Origin: Granulicella sp. 5B5
GTDB taxonomy: Bacteria > Acidobacteriota > Terriglobia > Terriglobales > Acidobacteriaceae
Direction: 5' to 3'
Length of the DNA: 64,000 nucleotides
Assembly (NCBI RefSeq): GCF_014083945.1
Contig: NZ_CP046444.1
Location: 3,286,001-3,350,000, forward strand
Positions within the stretch are counted from its first letter, which is position 1, and each line of letters begins with the position of its first letter. Below are positions 48,208 to 55,058 of the stretch, piece by piece. The notes beneath the pieces were generated by a model. It saw only the letters and a list, made by a program, of their open reading frames with translations, was not told the origin of the DNA and did not search any database. A program made the position numbers and the translations under genes.

Positions 48208-48672
48208 ATGTCCATCCCCGTGATCATTCCCACCGACCCCACACTCCCCACCGTCACCGTGCCGACTTCCATCGGCGATATCATCCTCTGCCTCGACTTT
48301 GAGGCGCTGGCCGAGGCTGAAGCTGCCCTCATCAAGTCAGGTCATGAGGATGTGAACCTTCTACAGTCGCTCAGCATGAACTTTCCAGTTTTCCGGGTAC
48401 GCATGTTCTTTGCGATTGCTGCACGACGTTTTCAGCCGGAACTCAACTATGACGAGGCCTGCAAGCTTGTAAGCTTACAGAATATTGGCATAATCGCAGA
48501 TGGGATTCTGGCGGTATGGCAGGCGTCGACGCCGCCAGTGGTCGAAGGTGATGAGGCTGTCAAAAACCCTTCGGTGCCCAGCGACGATTCGGCCGCGTCG
48601 AATGCTGGGAGTGGATCGTCGCCGCAGCCCGAAGCCGTCTCGGCATCGGGTGGGACGAACTTCGCCGGCTGA
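48208..48672 (+). CDS. Tail assembly chaperone G
   Basis: 154 residues. The first 110 form the folded G-type domain (CLDFEALAEAEAALIKSGHEDVNLLQSLSMNFPVFRVRMFFAIAARRFQPELNYDEACKLV); the tail is Ser/Pro/Ala-rich and disordered. In the -1 frame a second open region begins at 48555 and continues to 48956, so a longer GT product is expected by frameshift at 48561-48567. The chaperones coat the tape measure during tail assembly. Confidence 0.8.
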   Translation: MSIPVIIPTDPTLPTVTVPTSIGDIILCLDFEALAEAEAALIKSGHEDVNLLQSLSMNFPVFRVRMFFAIAARRFQPELNYDEACKLVSLQNIGIIADGILAVWQASTPPVVEGDEAVKNPSVPSDDSAASNAGSGSSPQPEAVSASGGTNFAG

Positions 48673-48956
48673 CGCCACGGCTATTCTTCCTGATGCTTGA
48701 CCAGCACCATGCGGCGCAAAAAGCCCATGACTCGGTCATTGAAATAATGGGAGCGCAGATCGTCGCCATGGTCGCGAATACCGGCTTCCGTAGTTTCAAG
48801 GAGTGGCGCAAGCCGCAGGAGTTTATGCCGTCGATGCAAGGAAAAACAGCCGAGCATCCGGTATCTCTCGAAGACCGTAAGCGCCATGCCGCCGCTACCT
48901 CGGAGATGTATATGCGTATCCTGATGCAGCCGGGAGTGATAGACTCAACGGCATGA
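48555..48956 (+). CDS. Tail chaperone T region, read by -1 frameshift from G
   Basis: This frame has no start before the junction (first ATG 48693), yet its protein-like sequence extends upstream: GIGWDELRRLTPRLFFLML continues into DQHHAAQKAHDSVIEIMGAQ and KEWRKPQEFMPS. It opens just after a stop at 48552, six bases before the slippery run. The fusion would be about 249 residues. The pattern is that of the lambda G/GT system and its relatives. Confidence 0.72.
   Translation, partial: GCQKPFGAQRRFGRVECWEWIVAAARSRLGIGWDELRRLTPRLFFLMLDQHHAAQKAHDSVIEIMGAQIVAMVANTGFRSFKEWRKPQEFMPSMQGKTAEHPVSLEDRKRHAAATSEMYMRILMQPGVIDSTA
48561..48567 (+). promoter_or_regulatory. Putative -1 slippery heptamer CAAAAAC
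   Basis: In the G frame the codons are AAA AAC, preceded by C (C AAA AAC). Slipping back one base re-reads the A-site codon as AAA and enters the T frame, which opens only six bases earlier. The heptamer is close to the classical A-AAA-AAC. Confidence 0.62.
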
Positions 48957-49681
48957 AAAGCCAAGCCATTCTGAGTGTCATGGCGCTTTTGCTGGTTATT
49001 TCCGCGAAAGCACAGGTTATGGTCAAAGGGCATTATATCGGTGAGACTGCTGCTGATTTTTTGAGGTCAGAGCCGAGCATTGTGGATGATCTGGCGTCGT
49101 GCCATTTAGACGATCCGGAACCGCCGCGTAAACTCACTCAAGATGATGTGCGTGAAGCATTCCGGCAGCGGCGCGCCGTCATCATGAACGGGGAAGAAGT
49201 CACAAAGGCTGAGGCGGAGAGGTTAGCTGCTGAAGGTAAACTACTTCAGGAATTTCCAGATGATCGGACGCCCACAGAGAAGAGTCGCTGCTCCATACTC
49301 TATGCGGCCTTTGAATCGTCAGCTCATCTTAGTGGATTTTTCTCTCGGTCTAAGAATATTGCCCGTGTTGAATGGCAGTTCAGCAATGGAAAATTAGCGG
49401 AGATTCTTGTTCAATATTCCTTAGAGGATGCCGACAGAGTCTCTGATGATTTCTCGAAGCGAGTAGGTTTTCCTCCGAAAAATAGTGAAACAGCGGAGTT
49501 CAATGTATATGGTGCGCGCTGGGCAGACAACTCCAGTTGCTGGGATGGGTCGTTTACATTCGCATGTCTATCTGAAAGTCATAACCCGGCAGATTCTTAT
49601 GCGACGCTGCATTTGATATCTAAAGAACTCTTGCAGCAAGAATCTGCGGAGCGCGCAAAACGCCCAAGCCCGCTCGATTGA
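48953..49681 (+). CDS. Secreted protein, moron inserted in tail genes
   Basis: 242 residues with a Sec signal peptide (MKSQAILSVMALLLVISAKA). Mature protein: four to five cysteines, an acidic central helix region and beta strands (RVEWQFSNGKLAEILVQYSLEDADRV). It is richer in A+T than its neighbours. No phage structural family fits; a terminator follows. It sits between chaperone and tape measure and is probably a lysogenic-conversion gene. Start overlaps the T stop (ATGA). Confidence 0.65.
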   Translation: MKSQAILSVMALLLVISAKAQVMVKGHYIGETAADFLRSEPSIVDDLASCHLDDPEPPRKLTQDDVREAFRQRRAVIMNGEEVTKAEAERLAAEGKLLQEFPDDRTPTEKSRCSILYAAFESSAHLSGFFSRSKNIARVEWQFSNGKLAEILVQYSLEDADRVSDDFSKRVGFPPKNSETAEFNVYGARWADNSSCWDGSFTFACLSESHNPADSYATLHLISKELLQQESAERAKRPSPLD

Positions 49682-49705
49682 GTAATGTTAGATTATTCGT
49701 AAATG

Positions 49706-49728
49706 AGCCGCCCACGGGCGGCTTTTCT
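49706..49728 (+). terminator. Rho-independent terminator after the moron
   Basis: Stem AGCCGCC / GGCGGCT with loop CACG, then TTTTCT. It lies 24 bases after the moron stop and directly before the HK97 gp10 gene. Confidence 0.85.
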
Positions 49729-49735
49729 ATTTCCC

Positions 49736-50185
49736 ATGTCCATCACCTATGACAACTCCGGGTTGCAGAAGCGGCTGGAGAAGCTGCGCCAGACGATGGT
49801 GGAGGACGCGGCAAAGAAAGCTGTTTTGGCGGGTGCGAAGGTTATTGCTGTAGCGATGGCCGAAGCCGCTCCCGTGCTGGATAAGCGCACCGCAAACAGT
49901 AAGGCCTTGGAGCCGGGTTCCGTAAAAGCGGATATACGCGCACGGATGGATCGTGATCCAGATAATGAGATGACAACTGCCATCGCCGGTCCCACGCGGC
50001 GTACAGGATATGTCTGTCGCTTTCTGGAGTTCGGACATCGCTGGCTCTGGAAGAAGCGTTACGGTGGCCGATCCGGGCCTGATGTTGAACCGCACCCGTT
50101 TCTACGCGCGGCCTATGAGTCAAGCATCAACGAAGCTATCAGCGCACGTGACAATGTGCTGAGGGAGGAGTTGCGAAATGTCTAA
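49736..50185 (+). CDS. HK97 gp10-family tail component
   Basis: 149 residues from ATG 49736. SITYDNSGLQKRLEKLRQTMVEDAAKKAVLAGAKVIAVAMAEAAP, then YVCRFLEFGHRWLW and VEPHPFLRAAYESSINEAI, match HK97 gp10 proteins. These usually lie before the tail terminator; here the gene has been displaced to a place between the moron and the tape measure. Overlaps the tape measure start by 8 nt. Confidence 0.8.
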   Translation: MSITYDNSGLQKRLEKLRQTMVEDAAKKAVLAGAKVIAVAMAEAAPVLDKRTANSKALEPGSVKADIRARMDRDPDNEMTTAIAGPTRRTGYVCRFLEFGHRWLWKKRYGGRSGPDVEPHPFLRAAYESSINEAISARDNVLREELRNV

Positions 50186-52850
50186 TAACTCAAATATCGG
50201 TGATGTACAAGCGAAGATGACGCTTGATACGAAGTCAACTGAGGAGGGCATCAAGCGGGTAGATGCGCTGAGCTCCGCGACCTCCCGGGCGGCCGTCGCT
50301 CGCAAGCAGGCTGAAGCGAAGGCGATGGCGCAGGCTGAGAAGTATGCCGGCGACGCCGTAAGCGATGAGTCGCGCCGCATCCTGGCTGCACGGCTACAGC
50401 AGACGCAGGCTGCCCGTGATGTGGCTGACGTATTGAAGTCGGTCAGGAGAGGTTATTTGGATGAGGCCACTGGCGCGCAGGCTGCCGCCGCTGCTATCCA
50501 GAAGCAGGTTGCAGCTCAGCGCGAGCTGTCGATGCTTTCGCAGACGGGCTACACGCAGCAGATGGCTGCTTCCGCAGCCGTGCGCAGTCTGCGCGATGGT
50601 AATGCTGGAATTCGGTCTGTAGAGCGTTTTATTGATATGTCTCCGGCGGTCGCCGGTGCGATCAGCGGCATCTTTCCGTTGCTGGGAGCGGCTGGTCTCG
50701 CGGGGATGTTGTTCAGTATGGGTGAGAAGGGTTATGAGGCCTTCACGAAGATACGTGACGGTGCCCGCGCGACCACGCAAACCTTCAGCGACCTGCACGA
50801 CAAGGCGCAGGTCCGCATTGACGATCTGGCGATTGAAAATCAGAAGATCCAGGATCAAATTGACAAGGTGTCTGGGCGCCCTAACAATGGCCTGGCGTCG
50901 GCGCTGCTTGAAGCAAAGAAGATGGCCGACGAGTTGCTCGATTCATTGCAGGATGACCGGAAGGCGATCGAAGCTCTGCTGAAGGAGCATGAGGTCGGAT
51001 CGCTGGCATCCATGTTCACCGGCGTTGCCTCGACGGGCGTGCAGAATAAGCAAATGATTGCCGACCAGCAGCATTTACGCGATGCAATCGAGAAGGCCAA
51101 CTCTGACTACGGACAGGCCGTTACAGGCACGAATGACCAGGCTAAGATCAAAGCGGCCACGGATGCACGGAATGCTGCTGTGCGGGCGGCGTTCCAATCG
51201 CAGATCGATACCTACACGCGTGAAGCCGCCCGACTAAAGAAGGAGCAGGACGATAGTAATTCGTCCGTCCGAATGGCACAGCAGGTAGCCGCGCAGACGG
51301 GAGCTGATCCTGGTGTCTATGACACCCTCAATAATGCGCAGAAGATTGCGAATGTGCAGGGGCGCGCTCAGCAACTGCGCGACATGATGGCGCAGGCGAT
51401 GTATGCCGAAAGCATTCAGTCCGGTAGGGTCAAGCTCGGCGGATTGAAGCAGAATAACGGTGACGATGGAGCTTCTCGTAAAGCCGCTGAAGCCCAAATG
51501 AAGGGGTGGGAAGACACTGTTGCGAAGATGAAGGCCCAGATGGCCGACGATCACGATGCCATGATCGTCAGTGAGCTCAACTTCTGGCAATCCATGGTGA
51601 AGGCCGCGGAGAAGTATCCCGACAATCTGCGGGCCGTATATGACAAGATTGCATCGCTCACGGCTGAATATTGGTCGGAGTTGAACCGGCTGAATACGCA
51701 AGGCCTTTCAGAGCAACGAAAAGCGATCGAGGAGCAGGCTAAGGAATGGGCGCATCTTTCCGATGTGATGAATCGTGCGGAGCGAGAAAATCACCGCATG
51801 GCTGATGCGCAGGCGCAGCTCGCCGATGTGATGCAGCGGGGGAAAGTGGCGATCGCGGAGCAGCAGACCGCTCATGACCTCGCTACCGGAAGCATCTCGC
51901 GCTACGCGGCGGCGATACAGATGGCGAAACTGCACGCGCAGGCCTATGCTGACCAGCTCGAAGCACTGAGAGGGGAGCAGGCGAATGATGACGCCGATGC
52001 AAGCCTCGATCCCGAAAACCGCAAGGTGCGCAAAGATGACCGGGATGCGAAGATCGCGCAATTGAATGTCCAGGCGCAGATAGCTGCGCAGTCGGATCAG
52101 TGGAGCATCAATAGTGCATCGCCAGCTGGAGGTGTGGGTGAAGCCTTCGCCGAACTGATTCGGCAGGCGAATGACCTCTCGGCCACATTGAAGTCGCTTA
52201 CTACCGGCACCATCGCAGACTTCAATCGCACATTGATGAGCGTGCTGACTACGCATAATTATCAGCATCGATTTGCCTGGACAGGGCTGGGCAAATCACT
52301 TGCTACCAACGTTGGTAATAAGGCATTGACCACAGGTGAAGGTACGGTCGCTGGGATGTTTCATCTCGGTGGTATAGGACAGATGGGCTCGCGTGGTAAT
52401 CCAATGTGGACGCGGAGCGCTGACCTGGCCACCATGCCAAATGCTTCACAGCAGAACGGTAGAGCTCTTCCTGCCATACTCAGCTCGGCAGCAATGAAGG
52501 CAGGTGGTATGGGGCAGACATTTGGCGGTCTTGCCAAAACATTGTTCTCCGCTATCCCTGGCTTTGCCAGTGGCGTGCATGGGTTTGGTGGCGGCCTGGC
52601 GCTGGTCGGTGAAGAGGGACCGGAGTATGTCAACATACCGCGCGGATCCAGCGTGTATCCCAACGGCACTCCGCCGCCCATGGGCGGCCTCACCATCCAC
52701 GTCGATGCTACCGGGTCCACCAACCCTGCGGCGACAGCAGCGCTGGTGCATCAGGCGATCATGGCCGCAGCGCCACACATTGCGCAGGCCACGGCGAAGG
52801 GCATCTCCTCCAATGCGCAGCGCAAGCCTCCCAGCAAGCGCTACAACTAG
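50178..52850 (+). CDS. Tape measure protein
   Basis: 890 residues, the largest helical protein of the tail module. It has long Ala/Gln/Lys-rich coiled coils, hydrophobic segments (VAGAISGIFPLLGAAGLAGMLFSMG, about residues 155-180), and a C-terminal LVGEEGPEYVNIPRGSSVYPNG motif common at the end of tape measure proteins. By the rule of about 1.5 angstrom per residue the tail would be about 130 nm. Confidence 0.92.
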   Translation: MSNNSNIGDVQAKMTLDTKSTEEGIKRVDALSSATSRAAVARKQAEAKAMAQAEKYAGDAVSDESRRILAARLQQTQAARDVADVLKSVRRGYLDEATGAQAAAAAIQKQVAAQRELSMLSQTGYTQQMAASAAVRSLRDGNAGIRSVERFIDMSPAVAGAISGIFPLLGAAGLAGMLFSMGEKGYEAFTKIRDGARATTQTFSDLHDKAQVRIDDLAIENQKIQDQIDKVSGRPNNGLASALLEAKKMADELLDSLQDDRKAIEALLKEHEVGSLASMFTGVASTGVQNKQMIADQQHLRDAIEKANSDYGQAVTGTNDQAKIKAATDARNAAVRAAFQSQIDTYTREAARLKKEQDDSNSSVRMAQQVAAQTGADPGVYDTLNNAQKIANVQGRAQQLRDMMAQAMYAESIQSGRVKLGGLKQNNGDDGASRKAAEAQMKGWEDTVAKMKAQMADDHDAMIVSELNFWQSMVKAAEKYPDNLRAVYDKIASLTAEYWSELNRLNTQGLSEQRKAIEEQAKEWAHLSDVMNRAERENHRMADAQAQLADVMQRGKVAIAEQQTAHDLATGSISRYAAAIQMAKLHAQAYADQLEALRGEQANDDADASLDPENRKVRKDDRDAKIAQLNVQAQIAAQSDQWSINSASPAGGVGEAFAELIRQANDLSATLKSLTTGTIADFNRTLMSVLTTHNYQHRFAWTGLGKSLATNVGNKALTTGEGTVAGMFHLGGIGQMGSRGNPMWTRSADLATMPNASQQNGRALPAILSSAAMKAGGMGQTFGGLAKTLFSAIPGFASGVHGFGGGLALVGEEGPEYVNIPRGSSVYPNGTPPPMGGLTIHVDATGSTNPAATAALVHQAIMAAAPHIAQATAKGISSNAQRKPPSKRYN

Positions 52851-52883
52851 CCCCATGCGTCAGCCATACCCCAAAGGAAACCG

Positions 52884-53540
52884 ATGCCCATCACCACCAT
52901 CACTCTCGATGGAAACGCTGTCACGCTCGTGCCGCTGCCATCGTCTCCAGCACCCAAATCTGTGTCGCCGTGGATGAGTGATTCGGTCGCGCTGATCACA
53001 TCGCCGTTTACGGGGCAGACACAGGCGCAGGGGAGCACCGGAGCCGATCTGACGGGGTTGATGGTGACCTATCCGCCGCTGAACCCCAAGCAGGCAGCGC
53101 CATTGCTGGCATGGCTCGCGGAGATGCGTGGCATGGCCAATGCCGTGCAGATGACGCCCCCAGAGTATAAGGGGCCACAGGGTGCGCCCTCGGGCACGCC
53201 AACAGTCAACAGCACCGCCAGCGGCACCAACCAGGCAGGGAGTTATACGCTCGTTACTCGTGGCTGGAGGGCCAGCGCGGCAAATCTGCTGCTGCCCTGG
53301 GACGCGATTCAGTTCGGCTACCGTCTGCATCGCATTGGCATTACGTCGGTATCGTCGGACGCCAGCGGCAATGCGACGTTCAATATCTATCCAAGCCTCC
53401 GCGAAGATGTTGCGGATGGCACGCCCATTATCACCGCCAACCCTATGGGGCTCTATCGGCTGGCCCAGAATAAACGCGACTGGGTCATCACTCCTGACTT
53501 TTATACCGCTCTCAGCTTTCCGCTGGTGGAGTATCGCTGA
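52884..53540 (+). CDS. Minor/distal tail protein
   Basis: 218 residues, beta-rich, directly after the tape measure. Features: SPFTGQTQAQGSTGADLTGLMVTYPPLNPKQAAPLLAWLAEMRG, WRASAANLLLPWDAIQFGYRLHRI and a closing FYTALSFPLVEYR. Comparable proteins stand at this place in lambda-like phages of Proteobacteria. It probably starts the baseplate. Overlaps the next start by 1 nt. Confidence 0.7.
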   Translation: MPITTITLDGNAVTLVPLPSSPAPKSVSPWMSDSVALITSPFTGQTQAQGSTGADLTGLMVTYPPLNPKQAAPLLAWLAEMRGMANAVQMTPPEYKGPQGAPSGTPTVNSTASGTNQAGSYTLVTRGWRASAANLLLPWDAIQFGYRLHRIGITSVSSDASGNATFNIYPSLREDVADGTPIITANPMGLYRLAQNKRDWVITPDFYTALSFPLVEYR

Positions 53541-54100
53541 TGCCCCGCACTGTTGACAGTTCGTTGCTGGCGGCATTTTCGTCAGGCTATGTAGAGCCTG
53601 TGACGCTCATGCAGATCCAGTTTCGCTCGCAGTCCTGCTGCGCGTGGTCGGGCGTGGGCTCGCTCGCATGGAATGGTCTCACCTTTCTCGGCGTCGGTTC
53701 ACTGGGTGCGCTGGGAGACATTCAGGAGAGTGCGGACGTTCACGCGGATGGCAGCAGTGTAGCGCTAAGCGGCATCGATCCTGTGTGGCTCGGGGAGTCG
53801 CTGAATGACATCTGGCTCGGCGCACCTGTGCGGCGCTGGACAAGTGCGGTGCAACCGGGAACGCGAACGCTCATCGGAATGCCCTATCTGCACTTCTTCG
53901 GCCAGGTGGACAAGCCGAGCATCTATACCGGCGCAGACAAGATTGCCATCAGCCTCAAGCTCGAAACACGGCTCATCAACCATGCCCGCGCCAGCAACCG
54001 GCGATACACCGCAGCAGACCAGCACGCCAACGGATATCCGGACGATACCGGATTCAACTCGGTTGAAATTCTGAATGACATTGCACTGGTTTGGGGGTAG
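53540..54100 (+). CDS. Tail tip protein
   Basis: 186 residues. The pattern LMQIQFRSQSCCAWSGVGSLAWNGLTFLGVGSLGALGDIQESADVHADGSSVALSGIDPVWLGESL recurs in phage tail-tip genes between distal tail and hub. Beta-sandwich expected. Function follows from position. Confidence 0.65.
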   Translation: MPRTVDSSLLAAFSSGYVEPVTLMQIQFRSQSCCAWSGVGSLAWNGLTFLGVGSLGALGDIQESADVHADGSSVALSGIDPVWLGESLNDIWLGAPVRRWTSAVQPGTRTLIGMPYLHFFGQVDKPSIYTGADKIAISLKLETRLINHARASNRRYTAADQHANGYPDDTGFNSVEILNDIALVWG

Positions 54101-54103
54101 ACG

Positions 54104-54550
54104 ATGAAGCATGAACTTCCCGTGGGACTCAAATATCACTGCGACGATTGTGGGCTCGTTGTTCCTGCCGATGCTCCTGATCTTCCAAATGCCAATTGCG
54201 TTGCGATCGCTAAAGCGAAACTCTCCTACTTTGAGCCAGCCGAGACGCTTGCAGGTCAGTTTGCAATGGCAGCAGCAGCATGGGGACTGATACACCGCAG
54301 ATCAATCACTGGCGATGCGCCGCACCCCGAAGGCGCAGAGTATCACCGGCGTTTCCGATATGAGCGCAAAAGCCATTTTGCGCTTTCGGCACTGCGAGTT
54401 GCGATGACGTATGAGCAGATTGCAGCTGCCAAGAAAGCCCGCGGGGGAAGAGATCGATGGCTATATGTCGAGGATGAAGAGCAATCCTCGGAATCCATGA
54501 TTCCAGAGCCCACATTTTTGAAGCCATGGCCTAAGCTGCCAACTACCTAA
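54104..54550 (+). CDS. Hypothetical protein in the tail-tip cluster
   Basis: 148 residues. An N-terminal CxxC pair (YHCDDCGLVVPADAP) may bind zinc; the middle contains a short helix with LAGQFAMAAAAWG; the tail is acidic and Pro-rich. Not a known structural family, and of different composition from its neighbours, so it could be a small inserted gene. Confidence 0.5.
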   Translation: MKHELPVGLKYHCDDCGLVVPADAPDLPNANCVAIAKAKLSYFEPAETLAGQFAMAAAAWGLIHRRSITGDAPHPEGAEYHRRFRYERKSHFALSALRVAMTYEQIAAAKKARGGRDRWLYVEDEEQSSESMIPEPTFLKPWPKLPTT

Positions 54551-54560
54551 GAAGGTTGTT

Positions 54561-55034
54561 ATGCCACTCAAACGATCGAAGACATGGGAAGCGCACCCGA
54601 AGCGCGGCGCTGGCGGAGATTTTGAGAACTATCTCAAAGCCAACCGCTCGCGCCCTTTCGAGTGGGGCCAGCATGACTGCTGCACCTCCGCTGCGAACGC
54701 GATTCAGAGCTATACGGGGATCGATATTGCCTCCGATTTTCGGGGAAAATATAGCAATCTCGCTGGCGCGCTGGCGACGATCAAAACCGTTACCGGTGGT
54801 ACCACTATTGCCGATGCCGCTGCGTGGGTTGCAAACAAGTTTGGGCTTGTTGAGTGGACGCACCCGCTTTGCGCGCAACGCGGCGACCTGGTGCTCCTAA
54901 ATCAGACCGTCGACGGGCAGCTCGAGACTATCGCAGGGGTTGTGCACTTGAACGGTTCGCAAGTTGTCTGTGTGAATGACAAGGGCTTTGTGATGCATCC
55001 GCATCTGGCCGTCGTTCGCGCATGGAAAGTCTAG
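54561..55034 (+). CDS. NlpC/P60-like tail protein (DUF6950 type)
   Basis: 157 residues. PFEWGQHDCCTSAANAIQSYTGIDIASDFRGKYSNLAGAL is the start of the DUF6950 papain-like family, with the cysteine of HDCC in the nucleophile place; GDLVLLNQ and AGVVHLNGSQVVCVN supply the rest of the fold. Such proteins stand before the tail hub in many phages and may open peptidoglycan during entry. Confidence 0.78.
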   Translation: MPLKRSKTWEAHPKRGAGGDFENYLKANRSRPFEWGQHDCCTSAANAIQSYTGIDIASDFRGKYSNLAGALATIKTVTGGTTIADAAAWVANKFGLVEWTHPLCAQRGDLVLLNQTVDGQLETIAGVVHLNGSQVVCVNDKGFVMHPHLAVVRAWKV

Positions 55035-55058
55035 CTTCAACTCTCTTCGAGGATTCGC

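Noticed and set aside
53765-54295. 176-codon minus-strand frame over tail genes
   Set aside because: It lies opposite two well-ordered tail genes and has no recognisable protein motif.
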